From contig JBBMOA010000004.1 in assembly GCA_037954235.1 (NCBI GenBank), positions 11,799,601 to 11,863,600 of the forward strand: a stretch of 64,000 nt of DNA, in the 5' to 3' direction. Numbering within the stretch: the stretch's first letter is position 1; each line of letters starts with the position of its first letter. The notes below the pieces were generated by a model. It was not told the origin of the DNA. It did not search any database and saw only the letters and a list, made by a program, of their open reading frames with translations. Made by a program: the position numbers and the translations under genes. The DNA comes from Aulostomus chinensis (Eukaryota > Chordata > Actinopteri > Syngnathiformes > Aulostomidae). This document shows, one piece after another, positions 1-11,973 of this stretch.

Positions 1-792
1 CACGATATCACAATATCCGACACTGGACAGGGACAGTTGAACGAGCTGGACAGTTGCGTTCCCTGATTTGCGATGGCCATGATAAAAAAGTTGGCGAATT
101 GCTTTTTTTTTTTAAGTGCAACTCGTTTCAAAAGAAAAACAATCAATATTCAGTGCTGGAATTTTGTATCAGGAAAGAAAGCAGCAGGAAAAACGTTACC
201 GCGACAGGCAGCACCCGGTCTACCTAATGACCTAATTACTGACATCAGCGTTTGGAGGGATCAGCTCATGAGCAGGGGCCTCTCAACGCCTGTGTCCAAC
301 CTCTTTTGGGCACCAAACGAAGACCACGTCAGGCTCTGGTGGTGCATGTGTGCAGCTGCATGCATTTTTAAAAAGCCTTACAGTCGAATGCAGAGAAACG
401 CGACCTGAGGACGTCCTGCGCTTGGACTGCACACGCCCACCTCGCCCCCTCCTCGCCACGGTGATGGAACTGGAGGAAAATGAACAGAAACCTCCCCTCC
501 CCTTCACTTCCTCCTCAAATTTGAGCTCAATGTCAGCCAAGTGTGTAAAATGAAAGTGGACATGACGTGACAAAGAAATCAGAGAGGACACAACCTTTGT
601 ATCCTCGGCGGCGGTTATGTCCCGGAGACACATCACTGCACTGGTAACGAGAAAATGACACTTCATTGAGGAAAACTCTGGAGACGCAGAACATCGAAAT
701 AAAGGGAGAGAGAGTGGAAACGTTTCAGTGTAAGGAATTCTAATGTTCAGTCATAGTCGCAGGTGCTTTTGTGGTTTAGCCATCTTCCTGTT

Positions 793-830
<38 letters not shown>

Positions 831-831
831 C
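793..831. repeat. Compound microsatellite (TC)n(AC)n
   Basis: Nine TC units (793-810) pass directly into ten AC units (811-830). This is a typical fish compound dinucleotide repeat. Confidence 0.95.
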
Positions 832-3800
832 CTCCTAATCTCCCTCCTGACAGTTGTGAGGAGGAAGCAGAGTCCCGGTGAGACGTGAAGACAGTAGATT
901 GTCCAGCCGTGACCTCTCAGCTTTGCCCGTTTCACCCTGCTGATGTGAGGAGGGCTGACAGGCCGGCCCAGTGCAGGGCCACAGTCGGGACACAGGGGCA
1001 TTCTGGGAGGACGCCGGCTTTTTCTTCAAATACTAGCAAGGAATATGAAGACATTCGCTGAGGTTTGTACCAAAACAAATGTGCAAGCACATACATAGCG
1101 ACGCTGCGCCCATCGAGCTCCTGGCTGCTACCTGGATGCAAAGAACGCGACTTCATGGTTTAAACTGAGGGCAACAGATGAATAAATGGATGAAAGGTGA
1201 CCAGAGTCGGGACGGGGTATGTCCAGAGTGTGCCAACACCCTGACGCTCCAGACAGAGGCTGGACGATGAATAAGACCTCTCCACAACTGCAATTATTTG
1301 GATGCGACCGGAGGGAAGGCTAACTCTGACATCGTCGTGTGTCAGTCTCAATGGACTAAAACATTAAGGAGCTCATGCTACGATTTTATGTAAAACAAAG
1401 GTGTTTTGACATGAATTAGCTTTAAATATTGCTCCTATATTATAATATATATGACATTTAAGAGTACTGACTGTATGCAGTTCAGAGTATGAACTCTTAA
1501 TGGAAAACGATTTTCAGACGTTTCTTCTGCTTCCTGTGACTCCCGGCATGCAACCACGCTTGGCATGCAACGCTCCTCCTCACGTCACGTCTGCTCGCTC
1601 CAGACAGCCAGAGGCTCGTGTGACCGCCGCGTGGGGGATCTTCTCGTGAGCCCTCGGCGTGCGCGTCGTTCGTGAGAGAACACGACAGCGAGCAGGTGAG
1701 TGCGGGGACAGAAGCTGCTGCAACTGTACGGGCAGCAGCTTCCACAGGCCAGTGTCAGAGCTTTGGTCTCGGCGCCGTTATGCAACTGTTTACAAGGACA
1801 AAGAACCGCGTGACCGCAAGGAAACACAAGTTGGACCTGAGAAGAGATCTGCAGCGAAGTCAAACAGAGCAGTGAACCACGTTAGCAATCAGGGATCAAC
1901 AGCGCTGGACGCTGACCAGGATTTAAGCTTCTTGTAGAAGCTCGTCACGGAAACACGGATAGATATTAGATCAAGAGCTTCTAGCTGAGTTGAGTATTCA
2001 GCCTAAACATTTTTCTTAACCGCAGCATTCACGGCTCCTGCGTGTGCTCATTTATTCGAGGTGCTCTTTAGACGCCACACCAGCCGCATCCATCCAGCGG
2101 AACCTCAGCCAGACTAAAATGAATCGAGTGGCTGCTGGAATCTTTTGACTGCAGCTCAGACTGACTGACAGCAGTCACATCTACTCCATTAGCTAATTAT
2201 ACGCCTTTACATGACAAATGCAGAAGTCAGCGGGTAGCCGCCGCATGAATGCTAACCACGTTCCTCCATAGGCTGAGGTTTTAAGTGAGGAGGGGGGAGA
2301 GGAGAAGCGAGGGAGTCGGGGGGAGCTGAGACGTCCTCCGGATGAAGGATGAATCACTGTCACTGGAACACACCGTGAACCAGCTGCGCCATTTCAACCA
2401 GGACGCAGAGGTCACAGGTGGAAACACCACCTCACCTGGGATGCCGGTGTTAGCGGCTCAGGTCCGTGTGGTCTCAAACACGTCCTGGAACCCGAGACCT
2501 GATCAACGATGAGCCGCTGAGGCTCATTTCAAGTGGTTTTGCTAAATGCGCAGACGCTCGTCACAGGAAGACGATAAAAAAAAAATCACTCAGAAATGTA
2601 AGATTATAAATCAATGAAGTTAAAACGTTGTCTTTACAAATTCACTTAATTTCACTCAGCAACAGCAAAATTAAGAGGAAGAAATGGCTGAGAAAATGCT
2701 GTTTTTTTCAAACACTTATCGATGTATAGTTTTAAAAATGAGAAAACTGTCCATTCAAGGGTTAAACTGAAACATCTGAAAAGGCTGGGGCGGTGACGCC
2801 CGGTCTGATCTCTCCTGCTTAAAATCCGTGAGACTTTCCAGCGCTCAGAACTCTTTCACAAGAGTTTAAACAAAAACGATGCACAACATTGGCACCTCAA
2901 GGGTTTCACCATTTCACATTGGTAAACATCAGCAACCATAACTGTGCATCCCTGGGGAAAAAAAAAAAGAAATTCAAACACTTTGAAAGAACCCTGGGAG
3001 GCCCCAGGCCTCCGTTTGAGAACCCCAGTCCTAGCCAGCAGAGGAGAAACTCATCAGCTGCTTCTACCGTACCGGTCCACACGGAGAGACTTTCTTCTCC
3101 TACTCAGGCAAAAGCGACGCCACCATCAACTTGACACCAACGACATTTCCCATGTTTGCAAACCAAGTAAAAACTTCTTAGTAACTACAGGAGCAGTACG
3201 AGGTTGGGCAGCTCAGATGGAGTGTGTTAGCGGTTTACTACGAGCGTCACTCATTCACAGCCTCTCCAATCAACAGCACTTGATTTATTTACTTCTGTGA
3301 GCTGTTGGAGACGGACTCCCTCCACTCCGCCTGGAGGTTTCTGGCAGTGAGAGAGGCCCACAGTGGCCTCAGCCAACTTGATCCTAAAATAATATTGAAG
3401 TCAGCGATCCTGAATGAGTCCAGTCTGCTGCTGGGAGACGCTGCAGACGCGGCCGGTTCAGCGGGGCGAGCTCACAGACGCGTCGCCGGCGGGCCACGAC
3501 CTCCTCACGCGACAGCACGGGAACGACGCGGAGAGGCAGCGGATAACGAGGAGAGCAGGAGACGGGACGGGGCGCCTTCACAGCAACGCACCTGCACCCG
3601 AGAGGCCGTGGAGCCTTGGACACATCTCATTTGACACCGTTTATTTTATCATTCAGTGACAAAAGCATCTTGAAATGAAAGCTGTCTGCCAATCAGAGAC
3701 CAACGTTACCGAGCCGAGAAAGTGTCTGCACCTGCAAAAGTACGGAGGACAAAAAATGACAAAAACAAATAGGATAAACTACCTAATTAGCATACATCGA

Positions 3801-5401
3801 CAGAAATACACGTAGAAAAACAGGAATGGTCATTTCAGAGTTAATTTCCCCGATTTAAATGAGCCAAACAGAGAATTAACAGCTATTTTGCTGATTATTT
3901 CCATTTTTCCAAAGCAAAACCATCAAACATTTGCAGGTTCCAGACTCTTGAGTATCAGGAGTTGCTAGTTGTTGTTTTTTTTGTCAGTTATGAGCAAAAA
4001 CGGATGGAACCGGCGGTCGCCGAGCTACTTGCAAACTTGTTGCAGGAGCTCCTCTCCCTGAACGAGGCAACCAGCTGAATAAAAGTGCAGCGGCGAGCGC
4101 TAAAGGAAGGAGACAGCCAACACTTGAGCCCATAGGTGAGTCCAAGGTTGTGGATATTCGGCTTTCTCTTCTCATCTGCTTGAGGAGCAGCTATTGAGCG
4201 AGCGGTTCCACTCCAGCAGAGAGCCTCTCACCGGGATGAACAGCTCGCCTCTGTTCCTCATGCTAATTGACAAGCGCACACCTGCTGCAGGGCACCGGAC
4301 CCGACAGCCCAAACTGGGAGGCAGAGTTTACTTCCTGAGCCGTCTGTGATAGGGCATTTAGACCTTGTTTCTACCGGCGTCTTCAGCGCGGCGATGGTTT
4401 TTCTGAAAGCGTTCATCATGTGGAGTGCAGCGTCAAACGTTTCAATCATGATTTTACTTCCTTTCAGCCCAATCATGCAGCAGGCACGGACGTGTAAACG
4501 GTCTCATCTGCTCTGAGAAGAGAAACACTGATTTCCGCCTGGCACAATTTCCTTCAATAAATATCGCCCAACGAGCACTGACCCCATTTGAGAGGTTTTT
4601 TTTTTTTTTTTTTTTTGGTTTTTGTTCGTTTTTATCCGCCAAAGTGAATTTTTTGCCTGCATTTGGCTCTCGGGCAGCAAATGTGTTGGACGGTATCCAG
4701 AGCTCAGTGGGCCTGCAGGATTAAAGCTGCTGGGCGACACATTAAAGCAAATGCAGGAAACACGATCGGCTGCATTCAAACCGGCCGGGGGAAACCTGAC
4801 AGGTGCGTCTCTGGACGCGCGACCCGCCGAAATAAAAAGATGCTTCGACATGCGAGGATGGAGAACACACAAGTTGTGATGTCAGCTGGAAAAAAAAAAC
4901 AAAACAGAGTAATTGGAGACAAAACAACGTGTTTCAGGGTTGGCCATCAGTTCAAGCTGCTGGAGGATGAATAGAAGCGCTCTTCACTCACAAGCGCTTC
5001 AGTTTTGAATGAAAACATTCACTGGAGACACGTTCGTTATTGACTGATCTGAAGAATCCCCAGGAAACGTTCACTAAACACTCCTTGCTGTTGGTGCGCT
5101 TGGTCTGAAATTAAAAGTAAAAACTGCACAAACATGGCCTGCATGCGGAAGTCCTTGCTGTTCTACGGACGCTGGCCTGACACACGTGGGTCCCACCACT
5201 GAGGAGACCTGGTTCCCGCTCAGGTCCTGGTGCAGGCTGAGAAGGTATCAAACCTCGTCGTTCTTGGCTCTGGCATCAGGCAAGATTTGAGTTCTTGGAT
5301 TAAAGCCGGTTTTTCTAGAGTTATGAATCATTAAATACTGGCACAATACAAAACAGGCAAGAACAGCCAAGAGCAGCAGTCGCTGGACCACCTCGCACCC
5401 C

Positions 5402-5446
5402 AGCTCACAACCATTAGCTCACAACCATTAGCTCACAACCATTAGC
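5402..5446. repeat. 14-bp tandem repeat, three copies
   Basis: AGCTCACAACCATT is repeated three times without a mismatch (5402-5443), followed by AGC of a fourth copy. This is a small young minisatellite. Confidence 0.95.
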
Positions 5447-6089
5447 GCAGACCCAGAGAGGTTTCTAGCACCGCTGACCTCCAGGGCACCTCGGGGTCTC
5501 TGAGCTGAGATGCTGCGCCAGCTGTTCCCACTGAGCTCCATCAATGACTGCAGGGTGGATTTTAATCTGGGATTTGGAAGGTTCTAGTGGTCGTGTATTG
5601 AACCAGACGTCGAGTCAATCTCCCCTCTACCCGGGGGAGAGAGAGAGAGCAACAGAGCCGAGGTAGGATGAAGGATACAGGACAAACGGTGACGAATGTG
5701 CCGATGAAGATGAAGTGGAGACACGAGAGCTCTCCGTGTCGAGGATCTGAGGTCACTGAGGCATGAATTTAAAAGAACAAACCTCTCGAGAGCGTTAGAA
5801 AGAACGCGCGGACAAATCACACTTCCTCAGCTGTTATCGGAACACTAATAGAGGGAATAATCAGCTGCTGCCCGACGTCACACACCGACGTGTTCCTTTC
5901 CTCTGCTACACGACACACCGATAGAGTCACACCTTCATCCCCACAACTTCAGACTCGGTGAGCAGGAGGCAGTTGGAGGACCCGCAGACTCCCAATTTCA
6001 CAACTTGTTAAGCGTCGGCAAAATTGTTTTCATGCTTGGCAAAGAACCATCGCAGGAGAGGAGGGAGACAACAGACCAGCACAAAGAGG

Positions 6090-6166
6090 ACTTACCTGCA
6101 GTGGGCGAGCAGGACGGCGGCAGCACAGAGGGAGAAGAGGAAGACAAACAAAGAGAAGGGTTAGAC
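6090..6166 (-). other. Candidate recursive splice site (ratchet point), CAG|GTAAGT
   Basis: Read on the minus strand, a branch-point-like TCTAAC (6160-6165) is followed by a strongly pyrimidine-rich stretch to about 6100, then CACTGCAG joined directly to GTAAGTCC (junction between 6096 and 6095). Acceptor and donor are juxtaposed with no exon between them, the defining structure of recursive splice sites in very long introns. It lies on the sense strand of abtb3, about 53.5 kb downstream of exon 1. Alternatives are chance, or the donor of an unrecognised exon. The latter is disfavoured because the sequence just upstream is an intronic-type pyrimidine tract with no start codon in the open frame. 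Confidence 0.45.
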
Positions 6167-7555
6167 TTTCAGCTTTACATCCCCAAAGAAGGCAAACATC
6201 ACAATTCATATCATGGAATCTTTACAGCGCTTGGACGACAGCGATCCAGAGGACAGCTGGTGACAACAGACGCCACTTATGACTTTTATCATATTCACTA
6301 AATACATGCAGCTCGGTCTGCTGAGCGATTGTTCCGAGCGGATGGCACATAAATGGCCTGGAGGTAATTATCTATTCAATAATATCACCCGCGTTAAGGT
6401 CTGATGGATGCCTCACTTTCCTATTTAAGGCCCCCGAGGAAACTATTACCGTTTATAATCGGAGCAAAGAAACGCCCGACACAAGTCAATGAATTATTCC
6501 ACTTTTCTAATTTCAGCAGTGACGCTCGAGAGTTTGCTGTGAAACAATTCATTTAAAGACCCGTCGCGGCGAACTCTCCACAGGCCGGGGTTTAAAGCGT
6601 AAAAAATATCCACCGATTGTCGGATGTTCCCTTAAGGGCGTGTTTTCATTAGCCTCGTGTAGCCCTGGATGTATTGTTTCATACACGGAGAGAAATGAGC
6701 ATCGTCAAGTCATTGAAGGTTTTACACCCCTGGATATGTTTCTACAGTTTGGGCCTTGAGGGTTAAAAAAAAAAAAAAAAAAAAAATTAAAAAAAAAAAT
6801 CTATATATCAGATTTCCAGTGCAGCTGCTGTCACATTTTTATCCGCAGCAGGCTCATTTTTCACCGCAGCATCAGGTCCTGAACCTCAGCGGAAACAGAA
6901 CAATCACAGCTACGAGTAGAAAAAAACAAAAACTCTGTTATGATGCCATAAATCATTTTTTTCTTTAAAAAAAAAAAACAACAACAACAACCACAACATT
7001 TATTTAATATATTTTATGGGATAAAATTCGTCAAGTGCCTGTAACTGTTGCCAGTATTGGAAAAATGGATATGGACGTGTTGATTGACAGGTTCACAACC
7101 TTGGTAATCCAGCTGTTTTCACTCCCAGCAACCGTTCCTGTCCCTGCTTGTTTTAGTTGTTGGTCATGTGACTGCCTGCCACACTGAAGCTGAGATTTGT
7201 TTTTTTTCTAGTTATAAGCATTCATTCAAGGACTGCCCCTGCTCGTCAGTGACAACATACAACATGCAAAACATTTTTGCAATGTCAAGATTTCTTCACA
7301 AATTCACCCCAAAATGGAAATTTAGTTCAAATCTACTCTTAACTTAAGTTGAGGGAAGGTCGGGTGAGGTTTTTTCTTTCTAGTTTAAGCAATGGAAGTG
7401 AATGGAGATCGACGTTCGCCTCAGCCATGACGCCATGTCTGTAGTGAGACTACAAACATGGCGTCAGTGAGGGTTTAGCATGCGGAGGCAGCAGGACACT
7501 TGGATTATATCAGATAAACAGTATGGAGGCCTTTTATGGTTTCTGTCTTCAGCTG

Positions 7556-7921
7556 AAGGCGGCACGGTGGTGCAGTGGTCAGCACTGTCGCCTCACAGCA
7601 AGAAGGTTGTGGGTGGAGCCTTGGCTGGAGCACGGGGTCTGTCTGGGTGAGTCTCCATGTTCTCCCTGTTCCTGCGTGGGTTCTCTCTGGTACTCCAGCT
7701 TCCTCCACAGTCCAAAGACATCAAGAGGGACCAGGTTAATCCAGACTCTAAATTGACCGTAGGTGTGGCTGTGAGAGCCAATGGTTGTCTGTCTCTATGT
7801 GTTGGCCCTGCCATGGACTGGTGACCTGTCCAGGGTGAACCCCGCCTCTCGCCCGTAGCTGCTGGGATAGGCTCCACCCCCCGCGACCCTTAATTGGAAT
7901 AAGCGGAAGAAAATGGATGGA
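7556..7921 (+). mobile_element. Full-length tRNA-headed fish SINE with 12-bp target duplication
   Basis: The element begins with a tRNA-like head (GGCGGCACGGTGGTGCAGTG, with the A-box-like TGGTGCAGTGG). Its body carries the common fish words TGTTCTCCCTGTTCCTGCG, TCCAAAGACATCAAGAGG, CTAAATTGACCGTAGGTGTG and GGATAGGCTCCACCCCC, and it ends in GGAAGAAAATGGATGGATG. TGTCTTCAGCTG flanks both ends (7544-7555 and 7922-7933), a perfect 12-bp target-site duplication. The B-box position reads GGTTGTGGGTGGAGCC rather than GGTTCGANTCC, so this copy's RNA polymerase III promoter looks weak. The exact family name is not certain; the tail resembles the L2/Maui LINE group. Confidence 0.9.
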
Positions 7922-10261
7922 TGTCTTCAGCTGTGACTATGTGACAATGTTTCCTGTTTATTTTGTGGACAGAACATCACCTGAGCTTCCATCGGCACGT
8001 GAGCAACTGCTTACTGAATTTTTATATGAGCACTCTTTTAAAAACAGACGAAAACCCCATTAAAAAAAAAAACAGCCGTCTGTCTCTGGAAGAAGCCGCA
8101 ACGGCGACGAGATTGGTTTGGCGTTCCCACCGTTCGCGATTCCACAAGGTTCCGTAATTGTGTACACCTACCAGAACCAAGCGTGTGATCATTTCACAGC
8201 CTCTGGCTATGATGAATTGTAAATTGAGGTGGATAACTTCACCAATTGTGCAGCCCCATAATGACCTTGACATATCTGAGGTAGTCCAAACACCCGCGGG
8301 CATCCCTTATACGATGTCGAGTGCTGGCCTGTGGCTAAAATGGATTACTGGCAGCCCTCAGATGTCTGCGGCAGGACGGAGGGCTTTATAAGACGCGGCA
8401 GCTCAGAGGGCAATCATCCCTCTGACAACTCTGCCAGACACAACCCACCACCCACTGAAATAAAAGAAAGCCTGCCTGCCAATCAAATGGTCAGATGATG
8501 TGGGGGAGTAGAGGTGAAATGTGCAACACACAGATGCACATTAACTCTCCTCGTCCTCACACCTTCGCAGTGCAGTCATTAATCCGGAGGATAAAAGGCT
8601 GAAATTCACCCGACGTCAAAAGAACTCCGACTTTGAACTTGCTGGAGTTCAACTTGAAGGTTTCGCGCCAATTTGCGCAGAATGCATATAGCAATCATTA
8701 AATAAGCACTCAGAGGGAGCCGGGGCTCCAATAAATGTGTCTGTGTTGTGTTCATGATCACACCCATGCACACACCAGGGACAGCGTAGCAGCAGCCATA
8801 TTGTTCCGACTGAAATTACCCATAATCCATGGCAGTAAAAGGGTCAAGGTCTGAGCTCTGGGTGGCCACCTCTAGTTCAGTGTACACGCGGATCGTACTG
8901 ATGCGTGCTGGTACATCATGCGTGTCAGCGTTGAAAAAAAAGAAAAAAGAAAAAAAGGTCAAGTGCAGGATCTGATGCCATCTAGTGGTTGAATTCAACT
9001 CTGCACCTCCTCCCATTTAGAGTCCTTTACACACGATGCACAAATGTAGGCTCTCAAACATCAGACTGCTCCTTTAACACCTCATTTCCTCTGGAGACTT
9101 CGGAGTCTCATCGATGTTTAACTTTTCTTCCGTGATCACATTGATTTTACAACTGAATTTGGGGAAAAAACAAACAAACAAACAACAAAAACACAGCAGA
9201 TGCCAACCTTGATGCTTGAGTGGTACTGATTCAACACCATGGGATGTTCCCTAATTCCTAAAAGATAATGATGTTACACATATCCTAGAGCGCATGCTTT
9301 GACATGTGGATATCTCCATAAGTAAAGAAAGATGGAGCTTTTCCATTTAGCTCAAAGCTGTTCATGCGGACACATCTCAAGCGCTCATGTGTTGTGGAAT
9401 CTTTGGCCGCTGGATGAACCGCCATCTCAGTGTCCCAAAGAGATGTTTATCCGTTCACCTCTGTAATATTCATCAGTCCTGAATTTTAATTTGACTGAAA
9501 CGTGTAAGGAGAGCCCAGCAGAACTTCATAACGCGAACCTGGATGTCAGATTGTCAGAGTGAAGCGCAGAGAAAATCCCCGTCGCTATGTTACCGCATCC
9601 AATTATCTCCCAGAAAAAAATGACATTTACTTGACTCCCAGTGGATACGGAGAACCCGAGGAGGCAGGCCTGGGAGGAGACTTGAATACCAAGTACAAAC
9701 GAGGGAGCACTTTAATAAATTCAATGAAGGTCAGGAGATTTGCTTGTAGAAAGTGTGGTTTAAAAGGTCAGGGGAACCTGGACATATAGGAGCCAGATGG
9801 AGCGCGAGCCTAGAACACGTGTGGTTAGAAGTCCGGAGGTTTCACCTTCACTGCAGGGCTCGACACCATCGCTACCCAGTCATGCAGGTATAAAATACTT
9901 CTCTCTCCAGTGGAATAAGAACAAGGGGAGAATGTCAAGACAGCTTTGACGTTAGTAGAACTTTTAGAGAAGATAACGCCTTCAAATATCAAGGAAAGAC
10001 CACGTCTGTAAAAAGATCTCGGGGGAGTGATAATCAACTCATTGGTACGTTTTGGAATGACTTACAGAGGTGGAGTGAAATTTTAAGATGGGGGGTGGGG
10101 GTGAGTAACAGAAAAGACATAAAATAATTAAATTCTACTTTCTATTACTCCCCAGGTAGTAGTTGTCCTTCAGTTGGCCTTTTTTTGGTTCTAGTTGTTC
10201 CCAATAAACAGCAGTATTTAACAGAAAGCCCTGAGTGAGCTCATCACCCTGCCAAGGAGGC

Positions 10262-10276
10262 TGCGCGCGCGCGCAC
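10262..10276. repeat. GC dinucleotide run
   Basis: A short alternating GC run (about six units) passes into CA. It is compatible with a Z-DNA-forming segment. Confidence 0.8.
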
Positions 10277-10945
10277 AGAACGTGACTTCACTGTCAAATT
10301 GCACCTCGAAAATTTCCCCCACGCCACCGAAAATACATCTTCAAGATTTCCGGGAGCTTTGATACTCATCTTTCCCATCGTGACGAGCAAAGTTCATCCA
10401 ATTGTACTCACATTTTTCAGAGAAGCTTTTCGATATGAGGAAGGCTTCCTGGGTGTCATGTCCAGGAATGTACCATTATCCGTATCATGGCGGTGGTACA
10501 GTCATTTGCTGGTGAGATAGTGAACTTTGCCTGGGAAATATAAGACCTTTGCGCCTTTAACTGCATTACAAACGATTCTGGACTTGTTTTACTCTTCTGT
10601 GTGAGCAAGTTCAAGTAGGGAAAGGCAGAGGGGGACGAGAGGGGAAATACTCCGGATAGAGCGACCTCAGGGGTGAGCGCTGCGTATGAAAGGGAGAGTA
10701 GACTGTTGTATTGTAGAAAGCTGAGCTTTAGTCAGGAGAACAGCAAGTAGTTTTATTTTTGATGCATCAGCCTGGGAAAGAAAGTCTGGCTGCTCGTACT
10801 TCCGCCCAGCTGACTTCTCTGCTCTGGATTCTCATCACGTAACCGTAACCAGAGCACAAATCTGGCACACAACCTTTGTTTTGCCTCCAATATTTCCCTC
10901 CACCATCGGTTTCAAAATGTCTAAAAGCAAAAAAAAAGAAAAGAA

Positions 10946-10964
10946 AACAACAACAACAACAACA
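10946..10964. repeat. (CAA)n microsatellite
   Basis: About six CAA/ACA units follow an A-rich tract. Confidence 0.85.
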
Positions 10965-11931
10965 CGACTGTAATTTGTGATAAATTGCAAGCGTGAAAAC
11001 CAAAACATAAAAGCTGAATTTGTCACGGTCCTGATTAAACCTGGGGCCGGTGCGAGCGTGCCAGCCCAGCCGGCGAGATAAGCAGACAAACTCTACTGTA
11101 CTGGAGGTTTTGTGTCTCTTGCTTCCCCCTGCAGCTTTTCTGTGTTGTGACCAACAAGACGGACAGAATGACCTGAGCGAACCCGAGCCACTGACAAAGT
11201 GATTTATATGTGCTGCCGGCGAGTGAATTTGGCAGATTTCTCCCCCCGACTGTACGAATACCTTCAGACAACCTCGCCTCTTCAGCAGAGAACGAGCTGG
11301 TTATGAGGCCGCAGCGCTGATACGACGGAGACGAGCTCAGGACTCAATAACGGAGATATTTTACTCATGCAAGCATTGAGATTTCATTGTAAAAGAAAAA
11401 AAAAGCTGCATAAACAGAGATATTTCGAGGTGAAACTCCCCTTCACATATTCTCAACAAGTAGGATTCCTATTTCCTCACTATCTTTATCTTCTTACTGT
11501 CTGATCATGTGAAGAAGTGACGGCTGGTCCAAGTACAGCAAGAACAAAACCAGGTGAAGATGCAACGGCAAATAAAGTCGTTTGTTGTGGGCCCCCGGGC
11601 CACCATGAAGTTTCAGTTTTGGCCCTAAAAGGTTAAAGAACATTTGGCCCCCTGGTCCATTTCCAAGAGTTTTCTTGGCTTACAGCATAGTTGTGCCTAA
11701 ACCATGCGCCCCCCGTTATTCGCCATGCACAGGCCTCGCAGCCACGGCGGCGGAATGTGCAGCGGCTCATGCCTGCTATTCCTCATGACTCCCTCTCGCT
11801 TCCACTGCGTCCGCGCCTGAAAAAGCCTGATTTTATTTTGCGAGAAAAAAAGCAGTTGTGTACATCCTGGCTGTAAGAGGAGCCAGCCGTAGAATATACC
11901 TGTAGAATATACTCTCCTCACAAGTACTGCC

Positions 11932-11933
<2 letters not shown>

Positions 11934-11972
<39 letters not shown>
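11934..11972. repeat. (CA)19 microsatellite
   Basis: Uninterrupted CA repeats of about 19 units, probably polymorphic. Confidence 0.95.

Positions 11973-11973
<1 letters not shown>

Larger units (their letters stand above)
1..7543. other. Non-coding stretch without recognised gene
   Basis: Apart from the microsatellite at 793, the 14-bp triple repeat at 5402, the splice-like site at 6090 and A/T homopolymers (about 4599-4616 and 6764-6786), I recognise nothing here. Open frames are short and of ordinary composition. The block at about 6341-6560 has unusually dense TAAT/ATTA cores and may be a conserved regulatory element. Confidence 0.6.

Noticed and set aside
5402..5446. Possible short regulatory repeat array
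   Set aside because: Three exact 14-bp copies with no recognised binding motif; simple slippage is enough to explain it.
6096..6157. Signal-peptide-like SLFVFLFSLCAAAVLLAHC on the minus strand ending at a perfect donor
   Set aside because: There is no start codon between the in-frame stop and this segment. Leu and Phe richness is a by-product of the polypyrimidine tract, so a recursive splice site explains it better than a first coding exon.
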